Source: Sulfitobacter brevis (GTDB lineage: Bacteria; Pseudomonadota; Alphaproteobacteria; Rhodobacterales; Rhodobacteraceae). Taken from it: 64,000 nt of DNA. Position numbers and translations under genes: made by a program. Of the stretch, positions 44,661 through 55,108 are shown in pieces (the stretch's first letter is position 1; each line of letters opens with the position of its first letter). Under the pieces are notes generated by a model. It searched no databases. It had not been told where the DNA came from and saw only the letters and a program-made list of their open reading frames with translations. The stretch is taken from positions 186,001-250,000 of the forward strand of contig NZ_FOMW01000001.1 in NCBI RefSeq assembly GCF_900112755.1, written 5' to 3'.

Positions 44661-45470
44661 TTACTCCTTGGCCGGACCGCAGCTGCCAACCGGACATCCG
44701 AGGCTTTCCAGCACCCCGTCCAGCCATGTCATCGACCGGTCAAACCGGCCCGTGTTCAAAAACGACATCGTTTCCGCAATGACGCGCGGATTGTTCATCA
44801 TGAATGTATGGGTCACCGGCAGCACGATATGGTCGGCCATTCCTTCTACGCGGGTCGAGGCGACGGAAACCTTGCCATCGTCCGCCCCCGGTAGCAGCGA
44901 CGAGAAATACGGGTTAAGCGATTGCGACCCTGCGATTACCCCGAGACTGAAGCTCACCGGCGGCAATCGCCGAGGCACCGAAGCGGCCCCCGTGCCCATC
45001 TGCAACCCGGCAGGGCCGTTCAGCCAGTCAAATGCAGGCATCGAGCTTAGTTCGTCCACTACTTCGCTGCCGTGGTTTGGCGGGCTCAGCATCACCACGC
45101 GCCCGACCTGCGCCGCGCCGTTTTCAACAACCCATTGGCGCACCAGAATGCCGCCCATCGAGTGGGTCACAAAATCAACCTTTGGCGTACCGCATTGCGC
45201 CACCGCATCGGGCACCGTACGTGAGGCCAGCACCTGCACTTCGGCCTCGGTGGAGGCATAGCCGGGCCGCACCACGCGGTAGCCATCGGCGGCGAGTGCC
45301 GCTTCCATCAGCGCAAAGGAGGTTTCGGTGCGGGCAAGCCCGTGCAGCAGCACCACACAGCGCTGGCTGGCCGTGCGCGCAGCCGGACCCGTATCTTTCT
45401 TGACGCCCTGCGCCTGCGCGACGAGGGCGGATACCAGCAGTACAGCAAGGAGCATCGCGGATTTCCACAT
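44661..45470 (-). CDS. secreted alpha/beta-hydrolase (triacylglycerol lipase-like)
   Basis: This 269-aa protein has a signal peptide ([21 protein letters not shown]) and an alpha/beta-hydrolase core: the oxyanion region [14 protein letters not shown] and the nucleophile S104 in THSMGG. It also has an NHGSE segment found in esterase/lipase PGAP1-like enzymes. It should act in the periplasm or outside the cell on lipid or ester substrates. It lies four bases upstream of phnM on the same strand and may be co-transcribed with it. Confidence 0.87.
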   Translation of the reverse strand: MWKSAMLLAVLLVSALVAQAQGVKKDTGPAARTASQRCVVLLHGLARTETSFALMEAALAADGYRVVRPGYASTEAEVQVLASRTVPDAVAQCGTPKVDFVTHSMGGILVRQWVVENGAAQVGRVVMLSPPNHGSEVVDELSSMPAFDWLNGPAGLQMGTGAASVPRRLPPVSFSLGVIAGSQSLNPYFSSLLPGADDGKVSVASTRVEGMADHIVLPVTHTFMMNNPRVIAETMSFLNTGRFDRSMTWLDGVLESLGCPVGSCGPAKE

Positions 45471-45542
45471 GGCCTAGCAGATAGACTGATTTGGCGGTCT
45501 GTGAAATGCTGCATCTGCAATGACCCTACGAAAGGATAGATG

Positions 45543-45998
45543 ATGCGCATAAATTCGCCCCGACTGGCCGTGCGTGCGGTGCTGATCCACGAGGGGCGTT
45601 TGTTAATGGTCAATGCCTATCCTGATGGCCAATCCTCGTTGATCTGCGCGCCCGGTGGCGGGGTGGAGCTTGGGGCATCCCTGCCCGACAACCTGCGTCG
45701 TGAAGTGCATGAAGAAACCGGCCTAGAGATCGCGGTCGGTGCGCCCTGTCTGGTGAACGAATTTCACGATCCCGAGCGCGGATTTCATCAGGTCGATGTC
45801 TATTTCCGCTGCCACTTAGAGGGCAGCGCCGAGGTAGATCCAAACTGGCAAGATACCGAGAATATCGTGACCGAGCGGCACTGGCTGACCGAGACAGAGC
45901 TGGCGCATACATGGCACAAGCCCGACAGCTTGCGCGCGGTGGCTTTTGGGCCGCAAGGTAGTGTCAGCTATGACCCGCTGGAGTTGATCTTGCGCTGA
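45543..45998 (+). CDS. Nudix hydrolase
   Basis: This 151-aa protein has a Nudix box, GGGVELGASLPDNLRREV then HEETGLEI. The metal-binding REVHEE core is intact, but the earlier conserved glutamate (usually GE) is alanine in GAS. Nudix enzymes cleave nucleoside diphosphates linked to another group; the substrate is unknown. Two adjacent ATG codons exist (45540 and 45543); AAAGGATAG better fits the second. Its end overlaps the convergent transporter gene by 35 bases. Confidence 0.9.
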   Translation: MRINSPRLAVRAVLIHEGRLLMVNAYPDGQSSLICAPGGGVELGASLPDNLRREVHEETGLEIAVGAPCLVNEFHDPERGFHQVDVYFRCHLEGSAEVDPNWQDTENIVTERHWLTETELAHTWHKPDSLRAVAFGPQGSVSYDPLELILR

Positions 45999-46812
45999 CC
46001 GCCCAGCCGATGCCGCCGACAACCAACGAGGCGGCGACTAATACCGACAGGCCGATATCCTCGCCCAGTAATACCGCCCCCGCGACAATCGCAATAACTG
46101 GTACGCCAAGCTGGACGACTGCCGCTGTCGGGCCACTCATCTTCGGCAGGATGCTATACCACAGCGCATAGCCCAACCCCGAGGTCAGCCCGCCACAAAG
46201 CAGCGCGAGCGCAATTCCCGTGACCGAAAACTCCAGTGCCGGCCCGACCAACAGAATTAGCAATATCGGCAGACACAAAAGAAAATTTGCGGCGGTGGCG
46301 GCAAGCGGATCGACTGAGCCGCGCCCGATGATTGTATAGGCGGCCCAGCCCAGCCCTGCGGCAATCATCAGCGCCGCGCCAACCGGATCGGCGCTGCCCT
46401 CAGGTCCGGGCCAAAGCGCCACCAAAAGCCCCGCAAAGGCGATCACCGCGCCGGTGACCTGCTGGCGGCGCGGCGCGGCGCCGCGCATTGCGCCATGAAC
46501 GAACATCGTGATCTGCACGACCCCGAACAGGATCAGCGCACCCAACCCCGCATCCAGCGTGAGATAGGCCAGCGAAAATCCGATCATATAAACTGCAAGG
46601 CTGAACGCCCCACCCAGTCGATTGCGCCTGAGCAGGGGCAGCCCGCCGCCGCGCACCGAGATGAGCATCGCCAGCACCACAGCCCCCGACAACACCCGCA
46701 CCAGCGCAAAACCCGACGGGTCGATGTGCCCGCCTTCAATCGCCAAGCGCGTGAGGATGGAGTTGGCCGCAAAGGCCGTCATGGTGAGGAATGTTAAAAG
46801 TGCGAGACGCAT
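45964..46812 (-). CDS. DMT-superfamily transporter, EamA domain
   Basis: This 282-aa inner-membrane protein has about ten hydrophobic helices in two EamA repeats (about 1-130 and 140-280). Such transporters export amino acids or metabolites, but the substrate cannot be deduced. The start at ATG 46812 gives MRLALLTFLTMTAFAANSIL, the usual opening. The upstream open frame to 46869 is not supported. It ends inside the convergent Nudix gene. Confidence 0.88.
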   Translation of the reverse strand: MRLALLTFLTMTAFAANSILTRLAIEGGHIDPSGFALVRVLSGAVVLAMLISVRGGGLPLLRRNRLGGAFSLAVYMIGFSLAYLTLDAGLGALILFGVVQITMFVHGAMRGAAPRRQQVTGAVIAFAGLLVALWPGPEGSADPVGAALMIAAGLGWAAYTIIGRGSVDPLAATAANFLLCLPILLILLVGPALEFSVTGIALALLCGGLTSGLGYALWYSILPKMSGPTAAVVQLGVPVIAIVAGAVLLGEDIGLSVLVAASLVVGGIGWAVSARSTPAGHS

Positions 46813-46894
46813 AAATCCGCAATACTGCGCTGGCCCGCCCCTGCCAAGCCGCAACGCCAAAGTGCACAAGTAATTTGGCTGCGTTCAAACGAAA

Positions 46895-46920
46895 CAAGGG
46901 GCCCACAACGGGGCCCCTTG
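46895..46920 (-). terminator. terminator of the groES-groEL operon
   Basis: The arms CAAGGGGCCC (46895-46904) and GGGCCCCTTG (46911-46920) form a perfect 10-bp stem. Read leftward it is followed by TTTCGTTTG. Confidence 0.82.
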
Positions 46921-46961
46921 CTCTGTCGGTAAGACAGGATGTGTAGGAGGCGAAAGGCCTC

Positions 46962-48617
<1,656 letters not shown>

Positions 48618-48670
48618 TTAATTTGATGTCAGCGTCTCTTGGGTCGGGCAGAGCCCGGCATTTCCTGCGT

Positions 48671-48958
48671 TCAGGAAATGATCCCCATGATGTCGCTTTC
48701 TTTCATCATCAGCAGTTCTTCGCCGTCGAGTGTGACCTCGGTGCCGGACCATTTGCCGAACAGGATTTTGTCACCGGCTTTAACAGCCATTTCGATCAGC
48801 TCGCCACTGTCCTTGCGGGCGCCTTCGCCACAAGCAACAACTTCACCCTCGGAGGGCTTTTCTTTGGCGGAATCGGGGATGATCAGACCACCCTTGGTCT
48901 TTTCTTCGCTTTCTGTGCGACGAACCAACACGCGGTCGTGAAGTGGTTTCAATGCCAT
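48671..48958 (-). CDS. groS: co-chaperonin GroES
   Basis: This 95-aa lid of the GroEL cage starts [20 protein letters not shown], contains the mobile-loop region [18 protein letters not shown], and ends ESDIMGIIS. It is the first gene of the groESL operon, transcribed from the promoter next to the CIRCE element. Confidence 0.98.
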   Translation of the reverse strand: MALKPLHDRVLVRRTESEEKTKGGLIIPDSAKEKPSEGEVVACGEGARKDSGELIEMAVKAGDKILFGKWSGTEVTLDGEELLMMKESDIMGIIS

Positions 48959-49024
48959 CTTTGCAGCTCCTTAAGGCTCAAAGTTATTCTCTCAGCCAGC
49001 CCCTCCGGTTGAGAGGCGTGGCCG

Positions 49025-49051
49025 TTAGCACTCAAGCTACTCGAGTGCTAA
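49025..49051 (-). promoter_or_regulatory. CIRCE operator (HrcA binding site)
   Basis: This is a perfect inverted repeat TTAGCACTC-N9-GAGTGCTAA, identical to the consensus CIRCE element, 67 bases upstream of the groES start. HrcA repressor should bind here and be released on heat shock. hrcA itself is not in the window. Confidence 0.97.
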
Positions 49052-49058
49052 CGACGCA

Positions 49059-49087
49059 TAGGTAGGCAGGCTGCACCAATGTGTCAA
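49059..49087 (-). promoter_or_regulatory. candidate groESL promoter
   Basis: On the minus strand TTGACA (49087-49082) is followed after 17 bases by TACCTA (49064-49059), directly before the CIRCE element. The -35 is perfect but the -10 is poor, so either a weak sigma-70 or a heat-shock sigma promoter is possible. Confidence 0.5.
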
Positions 49088-49153
49088 CGGGGGAGTTTGG
49101 CAAATTTTACGCTGGGCCAAACGCCGCGCAGCAGCGCCCCTCGTGACATACTC

Positions 49154-49199
49154 CAACCCCAGCAACCGTGTCACTACAACCCCAGCAACCCGTGTCATT
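49154..49199. repeat. two tandem copies of a 23-base unit
   Basis: Copy 1 (49154-49176) and copy 2 (49177-49199) both read CAACCCCAGCAACC, then (C)GTGTCA; they differ by one inserted C and small changes at the end. They lie between the DUF2161 gene and the groES promoter. No function is evident. Confidence 0.7.
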
Positions 49200-49245
49200 G
49201 TGCCTGATAATATCGCGCGTCTGGGTTCTGGGCACTAGCTTACCA

Positions 49246-49923
49246 CTACCCGCCCAGTACCCGCCCGCTGGTCGCCACCGCCTCGGCCCCCGCCGTTGTC
49301 AGCCCGTAAACGCCGGTCTCAACCTTCTCGAACCACCCATAATGATTCTCCCGCATCATCCGTGTGGCGGCCGTCACCCCCGCTTCGCGCGCGACATCAG
49401 CACCCTTGCTCGCACCAACCTCGAACAAGAACACCGCACATTTCAGCGCATCCTGACGATAGGCCGTGACGAGCCCTGCCCGCGTCTGTCCGCCATCATT
49501 CGGATCGCCCTGTCGCCGCGCAAATTCGCGCAGCAGGCGTTGTTGGCGTTTGGCCGACTTGCGCGGCGCGTATGGCCCCGGATCGCAATGCACCTCAACC
49601 AGCCCATCGCTGAGCCGGACGGTAATCACCCCCAAGCCCAGACGCCGCGCCAGTGCCACATTGCCCTTCAACGCCTTGGCAAACCTCTTCCCCGGTTGCC
49701 GTGCGACAGCCATATAAATATCATCGCTGACGGCCAGACGGGCAACGCACTGGTGAAACAAGGTCAGCGAAAAGCCCAGCTTCAACTCGACCACAACTGG
49801 CGGTTCGGCACCGCGCACCGCCACCACATCAGCCGCTCCGACCTCGGCCTTCACGACGTATCCCTGATCCTCAAGGGACATCTTGATGGGCAGATATAGA
49901 TCGGTTTCGCGGGGCTGATTCAT
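49246..49923 (-). CDS. DUF2161 family protein, PD-(D/E)xK nuclease-like
   Basis: This 225-aa protein has an N-terminal domain with the PD-(D/E)xK pattern: D32 in ADVVAV and E46-x-K48 in PPVVVELKLG. This would form a metal-dependent phosphodiesterase site. A basic middle part (PRKSAKRQQRLLREFARRQG) and a C-terminal helix-turn-helix-like region (AREAGVTAATRMMRENHYGW) may bind nucleic acid. DUF2161 is annotated as a putative phosphodiesterase, and the biological role is unknown. The ATG at 49923 has no clear ribosome site. It lies upstream of groES on the same strand, with no terminator seen between. Confidence 0.82.
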   Translation of the reverse strand: MNQPRETDLYLPIKMSLEDQGYVVKAEVGAADVVAVRGAEPPVVVELKLGFSLTLFHQCVARLAVSDDIYMAVARQPGKRFAKALKGNVALARRLGLGVITVRLSDGLVEVHCDPGPYAPRKSAKRQQRLLREFARRQGDPNDGGQTRAGLVTAYRQDALKCAVFLFEVGASKGADVAREAGVTAATRMMRENHYGWFEKVETGVYGLTTAGAEAVATSGRVLGG

Positions 49924-50078
49924 CTGTGGCAAGCTATCAGTAATCCCGCATCGAAGAGAAGGCCCCACCCGCGCCCCGGCGCTTTATGCCGCAGTGCAGC
50001 ATTACAAGTGGTGACAAGCCCCGCGACCCCGCCTATAAGGCCGCAAACCCTAATCATCCGATCCGAAGGACATTTATT

Positions 50079-50999
50079 ATGACAACGCTCGTATTTGGCC
50101 ACAAATCCCCTGACACCGACAGCACCGGCAGCCCGATCATCTGGGCGTGGTACCTGAACGAGGTCAAGAACACGCCTGCTAAACCCGTGTTGCTGGGCGA
50201 GCCGAATACTGAAGCGCTTTTCGTGATCGACCACTGGAACCTCGATAAACCCGAGATCCTGACCACCCTCGAGGCCGATACCAAGGTGGTCATCGTCGAC
50301 ACCAACAACCCAGCCGAATTGCCCGACAATATCAATGAGGCCGACATCACCGGCATCATCGACCACCACCGGCTTGTCGCAGGCTTGGAAACACGCGGGC
50401 CGATCGAGATCAACATTCAACCGCTGGCCTGCACCGCGACCATCATGGTCAAAATGATCGGCGACGACTGGGCGAACGCACCGCGCGGCATCAAGGGCGC
50501 GGCGCTGTCGTGCATCCTCTCCGACACGCTGGAATTCCGCAGCCCGACCACCACCGACGAAGACCGCAACGTCGCGCAGGCGCTGGCTGATGATCTGGGT
50601 GTCGATATCAGCGCATTGGCCGGGGATATGTTCGCCGCCAAATCCGATGTCTCCGCCTTCTCCGAAGCGGAATTGCTGCGCATGGACAGCAAGGAGTTCG
50701 ATCTTAACGGCACGCAACTGCGCGTCTCGGTCCTTGAGACCACCTCGCCCGACCAGATCCTGTCGCGCAAGGATGCGTTGATCGCCGCCATGCCCGCTGT
50801 GGCCGAAGAAGATGGCGCTGCGCAGGTTTTGTTGTTTGTCGTCGATATTTTGAACGAAGAAGCTACGCTTTTGGTGCCAAATGACATGGTTAAGCACCTC
50901 GCGCTGCAAAGCTTTGGCGCGACCGCCGAGGGCGATACTGTTGTCCTGCCGGGCATCATGAGCCGCAAAAAGCAGATCATCCCTAACCTTAAAATGTGA
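50079..50999 (+). CDS. ppaC: manganese-dependent inorganic pyrophosphatase (family II)
   Basis: This 306-aa DHH-superfamily enzyme hydrolyses pyrophosphate. Metal ligands are visible: H8, D12 and D14 in GHKSPDTDS, D74 in VDTNNP, and D95-H96-H97 in IIDHHR. The C-terminal SRKKQIIPNL is the substrate-binding signature. GAAGGA precedes ATG 50079. Family II enzymes are much faster than the common family I type and need Mn or Co. It is monocistronic with a good terminator. Confidence 0.95.
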   Translation: MTTLVFGHKSPDTDSTGSPIIWAWYLNEVKNTPAKPVLLGEPNTEALFVIDHWNLDKPEILTTLEADTKVVIVDTNNPAELPDNINEADITGIIDHHRLVAGLETRGPIEINIQPLACTATIMVKMIGDDWANAPRGIKGAALSCILSDTLEFRSPTTTDEDRNVAQALADDLGVDISALAGDMFAAKSDVSAFSEAELLRMDSKEFDLNGTQLRVSVLETTSPDQILSRKDALIAAMPAVAEEDGAAQVLLFVVDILNEEATLLVPNDMVKHLALQSFGATAEGDTVVLPGIMSRKKQIIPNLKM

Positions 51000-51032
51000 T
51001 CTGCGGCCCATTCGCGGCACTCTGAAATTTGC

Positions 51033-51068
51033 ACTAAGGCCTCCGCAACGCGGGGGCCTTAGTTTTTT
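51033..51068 (+). terminator. Rho-independent terminator after ppaC
   Basis: The arms ACTAAGGCCTCCGC (51033-51046) and GCGGGGGCCTTAGT (51050-51063) form a long stem with one mismatch, followed by TTTTT. Confidence 0.9.
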
Positions 51069-51159
51069 GCGCACCTTGAAAAGCCATGCACATGCCGCAG
51101 GTTCCATCCGCAGCCCTGATCGCATATGCCAAAGCCAACCCAACTACCGGAGCCCCTCC

Positions 51160-52032
51160 ATGAGCCGCATCATCACCGCCCTGTCCGAGATCTCTGCCGA
51201 TTATGACGCCCTTTTTGTCGATCTCTGGGGCTGCGTTCATAACGGCGTCACTGCCCTGCCCGCCGCAGTCGCGGCGCTTCAGGAGTATCGCGCAAAGGGA
51301 GGCGTTGTGGTCTTGGTCACAAACTCGCCGCGCCCCCGCGCTGGCGTTGAAAAACAGCTCGACCATTTCGGCGTGCCGGATGACGCATGGGACAGTATCG
51401 CGACATCGGGAGATTCGGCCCGTTCGGCAATGTTCAACGGTGTCGTCGGCACCCGCGTCTGGCACATCGGCCAACCCGGCGAAGAGAAGTTTTTCGAGCC
51501 GCTCGCGATTATCGACAACCCTGTTGAAATGACTCGCGTGCCGCTTCAGGCCGCCGAAGGCATTGTCTGTACCGGCCCGGCCGACCCGATGGCCGACCCT
51601 GAAATCATGCGCCCACAATTCGAAGAAGCACAGGCACGCGGGCTGAAACTGCTCTGCGCCAACCCCGATATCGTGGTGGACCGTGGTGACGTACGTGAAT
51701 GGTGTGCTGGTGCGCTGGCAAAGCTTTACACCGAAATGGGCGGCACCAGCCTCTATTTCGGCAAGCCCCATGCGCCAATTTACGATCTAGCGCGGCGGCG
51801 GCTCGCAAAGGTCTCAAAAGACGCGCCGACGATGCGGATATTGGCGATCGGCGATGGCATTCACACGGATATTTCCGGCGCGATTGGTGCAGGCATTGAT
51901 TCCCTGTTCATTTCGGGCGGGCTCGCCGCAGCAGAAACCAAGACTGTCACCCAGCCTGACGCCGAAGCCCTTAGCGCCTATCTGGATCGCGAAGAGATGA
52001 TGCCAACCTATGCGATAGGACACCTTCGTTGA
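51160..52032 (+). CDS. HAD-superfamily hydrolase, TIGR01459 type (class IIA)
   Basis: This 290-aa phosphatase-like protein carries HAD motif I LFVDLWGCVHNG (about residues 18-29; the nucleophile Asp is in DLWG), motif II VTNSPRPRAG, and motif IV AIGDGIHTDISGA. The overall layout resembles NagD-type enzymes. The alphaproteobacterial subfamily TIGR01459 has no firm function. It stands upstream of maoC-like and ribF on the same strand, and this proximity makes a flavin or riboflavin-precursor phosphatase role an idea worth testing. ATG 51160 is chosen as the family-like start. Confidence 0.87.
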   Translation: MSRIITALSEISADYDALFVDLWGCVHNGVTALPAAVAALQEYRAKGGVVVLVTNSPRPRAGVEKQLDHFGVPDDAWDSIATSGDSARSAMFNGVVGTRVWHIGQPGEEKFFEPLAIIDNPVEMTRVPLQAAEGIVCTGPADPMADPEIMRPQFEEAQARGLKLLCANPDIVVDRGDVREWCAGALAKLYTEMGGTSLYFGKPHAPIYDLARRRLAKVSKDAPTMRILAIGDGIHTDISGAIGAGIDSLFISGGLAAAETKTVTQPDAEALSAYLDREEMMPTYAIGHLR

Positions 52033-52123
52033 GCATATTTTTCCTTGATTTTTCTGCACCTGCAAAGTAATAAAGTTTCCAAGCGCGATCCAAAATCGCC
52101 ACTTTATTGCTTGAAGGTGACAC

Positions 52124-52567
52124 ATGTTGGACAATCTGCCCCGCGGTACAATCTGTATTGAAGACATCGAAATCGGTATGACCCGCTATTTGCGTAAAGT
52201 TGTGACCGATGAAGATATCGAAATGTTTGCGCAGATCTCGACTGACCGCAATCCGGTGCATCTGGATGATGATTATGCGCGCGACACCATTTTTGAAGGG
52301 CGCATCGCCCATGGCATGCTGACCGCTGGCTTGATCTCGGCCGTGATCGGCGAGCAGCTTCCCGGCCATGGCACCGTCTATCTTGGCCAATCGCTCAAAT
52401 TTCTCGCCCCCGTGCGCCCCGGCGATATGGTCTATGCCGAGGTAAAGGTGACGGATATCGAGTTTTCGAAACGCCGCGTGAAGATGGATTGCCACTGTGC
52501 AGTGGACGGCAAAAAGGTGCTGGTTGGCGAAGCCACAGTGCTTGCCCCGTCCCGCAAGTTCGACTGA
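52124..52567 (+). CDS. MaoC-type (R)-specific enoyl-CoA hydratase
   Basis: This 147-aa hot-dog-fold protein shows the hydratase 2 motif: D41 and H46 in DRNPVHLDDDYARDTIFEG, then RIAHGMLTAG. It should hydrate trans-2-enoyl-CoA to (R)-3-hydroxyacyl-CoA, often feeding polyhydroxyalkanoate or lipid metabolism. Length and motif match PhaJ-like proteins. Possibly co-transcribed with the HAD gene upstream, 91 bases away. Confidence 0.88.
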   Translation: MLDNLPRGTICIEDIEIGMTRYLRKVVTDEDIEMFAQISTDRNPVHLDDDYARDTIFEGRIAHGMLTAGLISAVIGEQLPGHGTVYLGQSLKFLAPVRPGDMVYAEVKVTDIEFSKRRVKMDCHCAVDGKKVLVGEATVLAPSRKFD

Positions 52568-52647
52568 ACCGCGCCACACTCCTTTGAATTGCCGCGATGC
52601 GGCTGACCCCGCTTGCCACCGCCGCGTGGCACGGCTAGGCAAGGCGC

Positions 52648-53580
52648 ATGCGGATCATTCAAGATTATCAAGATGTGAATGAAGCGGATCGCGGTGCCAG
52701 CGCCGCGATTGGCAATTTTGACGGCGTGCACAAGGGCCACCGCTCGGTGATCGAGCTTGCGCGGCAGGCAGCCCCTGATGCGCCGCTGGGCGTTGTCACC
52801 TTCGAGCCGCATCCGCGCGAATTTTTCGCCCCCGACGCTCCGCCGTTTCGTCTGATGGGCCGCGACGCCCGTGCGCACCGTTTGGAGAAGCTCGGCGTCG
52901 AGCGGCTGTATGAGTTAAGCTTTAACGCCGCCCTCGCCAGCCTGACACCGCAAGAATTTGCCCGCGACGTACTGCACCTTGGACTGGGCCTGTCGCATGT
53001 GGTGGTCGGCGCTGATTTCTGCTTTGGCAAAGGCCGCGCGGGCAATGCCCGAGATCTGGTGGCATTCGGCGCGGAATACGGCTTTGGCGTCACCATCGCG
53101 CCGCTGATGGCCACCGATGATAAAACCGTTTCCTCTACCGCGATCCGCGAGGCCCTGACGGCGGGCGAGCCCAAGATCGCGGCCGATATGTTGGGCCACT
53201 GGCACCGCATCGAAGGTCCGGTGATCACCGGCGAACAGCGCGGGCGCGAATTGGGCTATCCGACTGCGAATATGTCGATTGACGGGCTGCATCCTCCGAA
53301 ACACGGGGTTTACGCTGTGTTGATCGACGTGCTCGAAGGGCCGCATAAAGGCAGCTACCAAGGAGCCGCGAGCCTTGGGGTGCGCCCGATGTTTGGCGAA
53401 AATCGCGCCAATCTCGAGACGTTTATTTTTGATTTTCAAGGTGACCTCTACGGCACGCCTCTTTCGGTCGGCCTCGTCGCCTATTTGCGGGGCGAAGAAA
53501 AGTTTGACAGTCTTGACGCGCTCATAACCCAGATGGATGCCGACTGCGCCCGCGCGCGGCAGATACTGGCCGCATCATGA
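52648..53580 (+). CDS. ribF: bifunctional riboflavin kinase / FAD synthetase
   Basis: This 310-aa enzyme makes FMN and then FAD. The N-terminal nucleotidyltransferase half shows AAIGNFDGVHKGHRSVIEL (HxGH-type motif) and SSTAIREALTAGEP. The C-terminal riboflavin-kinase half contains GRELGYPTANM and GVYAV. It begins an operon with ycgN-like and ltaE (ATGA overlap, then TGATG). Confidence 0.95.
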   Translation: MRIIQDYQDVNEADRGASAAIGNFDGVHKGHRSVIELARQAAPDAPLGVVTFEPHPREFFAPDAPPFRLMGRDARAHRLEKLGVERLYELSFNAALASLTPQEFARDVLHLGLGLSHVVVGADFCFGKGRAGNARDLVAFGAEYGFGVTIAPLMATDDKTVSSTAIREALTAGEPKIAADMLGHWHRIEGPVITGEQRGRELGYPTANMSIDGLHPPKHGVYAVLIDVLEGPHKGSYQGAASLGVRPMFGENRANLETFIFDFQGDLYGTPLSVGLVAYLRGEEKFDSLDALITQMDADCARARQILAAS

Positions 53581-54029
53581 GCGATCTGCGCCCGAAGTTC
53601 TGGGAGAAAGTCCCGCTCAAAGAGATGACTACGCCCGAATGGGAGGCGCTCTGTGACGGGTGTGGCAAGTGTTGCCTGAACAAGCTGGAAGATGAGGACA
53701 GCGGCGAGGTTGCTCTAACCCGCGTGGCTTGTCGTTTGCTCGACGATGCCACCTGCCGCTGCGTGCATTACGAAAACCGCCACCAGTTCGTCCCCGACTG
53801 CATCGTCCTGCGCCCCGACAATCTGGACACGCACGCCTATTGGATGCCGCAGACCTGTGCTTACCGCCTGCTGTGGCAGGGCAAGCCGCTTTACGACTGG
53901 CACCCGCTGATCAGCGGCACGCAGCAGTCGGTGCATGACGCTAATATCTCTGTGCAATTTGACACCGTTTCAGAATTTGACACCCCGTTCGAGGAATGGG
54001 AAGACCACATCATCGAGGAGCCCACCTGA
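53577..54029 (+). CDS. YcgN family cysteine-cluster protein
   Basis: This 150-aa protein has a conserved cysteine array: CDGCGKCCLNK near residue 26, CRCVHYENR near residue 59 and further cysteines at DCIV and TCAYR. It is typical of the UPF0153/UPF0260 family thought to bind zinc or an Fe-S cluster. Function is not established. It overlaps ribF by four bases and ltaE by one, so it is co-translated with both. Confidence 0.88.
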   Translation: MSDLRPKFWEKVPLKEMTTPEWEALCDGCGKCCLNKLEDEDSGEVALTRVACRLLDDATCRCVHYENRHQFVPDCIVLRPDNLDTHAYWMPQTCAYRLLWQGKPLYDWHPLISGTQQSVHDANISVQFDTVSEFDTPFEEWEDHIIEEPT

Positions 54030-55063
54030 TGTTTTTTGCCTCTGACAATGCAGGCCCCGTGCATCCGCAAATCATGGATCGCCTGAGCGCGGCCAATGCC
54101 GATTACGCAATGCCCTACGGCAAAGATCCGATCATGGACGAGGTCCGCGACAGCATCCGTACCGCTTTCGAGGCGCCGGAGGCGGCAGTCTATCTGGTGG
54201 CGACCGGCACGGCAGCCAATGTGCTGGCGCTGGCCTGCTATACCCAGCCGTGGCAGACGATTTTCTGCGCCAAGCCCGCCCACATCAACGAAGACGAATG
54301 CAATGCGCCGGAGTTTTATAGTGGTGCTGCCAAGCTGACGGTCATCGACACTGACGACAAGATGACCCCCGCCGCCCTGCGTGCCGCAATTGAAAAGCAA
54401 ACGCCGGGGAACGTGCATGGCGCCCAACGCGGGCCCGTGTCGATCACCCAGGTGACCGAGCGCGGATCGGTGCATTCGCTCGAAGAATTGCACGCCCTGA
54501 CCGCCGTGGCCAAGGAGTTTGACCTGCCCGTGCATCTTGATGGTGCGCGTTTTGCCAATGCGATGGTGGCGCTTGGCTGTACCGCAGCGGAGATGACGTG
54601 GAAATCCGGCGTCGATGTGGTTAGCTTTGGCGGCACCAAGAACGGCTGCATGGGCGTTGAAGCCGTGGTGTTTTTCGATCCCGCCAAGGCTTGGGAATTT
54701 GAGCTGCGCCGCAAACGCGGGGCACATCTTTTCTCCAAGCATCGCTTTTTGTCGGCACAGATGGCCGGATATATGCAGGACGATCTGTGGATCACCTCGG
54801 CCGAGCAGGCCAATGCCAACGCAGCCTATCTGGCCGAGGGGTTGCGCAAGGCCGGCGCCGAATTTCTGCACGAACCGCAGGCCAATATGATCTTTGCCCG
54901 CTGGCCCCGCGCCGTGCACCGCAAGATGCATGAGGCTGGTGCGAAATATTACCTTTGGAATGGTCCGCTGGATGGCGACGAGAACGAGTTGGTCGCCGCG
55001 CGCCTGGTTTGTGACTGGTCAGCGTCCCGTGAAGGCATCGACGCCTTCCTGTCGCACTTCTAA
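54029..55063 (+). CDS. ltaE: low-specificity L-threonine aldolase
   Basis: This 344-aa PLP-dependent enzyme splits threonine or allo-threonine to glycine and acetaldehyde. It has the fold-I pattern, the PLP-binding aspartate in PVHLDGARFANA and the lysine K204 in SFGGTKNGCMG. It is the last gene of the ribF operon. Its product glycine could feed the glycine cleavage system also in this window, though there is no sign of shared control. Confidence 0.92.
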   Translation: MFFASDNAGPVHPQIMDRLSAANADYAMPYGKDPIMDEVRDSIRTAFEAPEAAVYLVATGTAANVLALACYTQPWQTIFCAKPAHINEDECNAPEFYSGAAKLTVIDTDDKMTPAALRAAIEKQTPGNVHGAQRGPVSITQVTERGSVHSLEELHALTAVAKEFDLPVHLDGARFANAMVALGCTAAEMTWKSGVDVVSFGGTKNGCMGVEAVVFFDPAKAWEFELRRKRGAHLFSKHRFLSAQMAGYMQDDLWITSAEQANANAAYLAEGLRKAGAEFLHEPQANMIFARWPRAVHRKMHEAGAKYYLWNGPLDGDENELVAARLVCDWSASREGIDAFLSHF

Positions 55064-55108
55064 GCTTTTTCACTTTGGCGGGGACGGTGGATAACACCGC
55101 CGCGCCCG

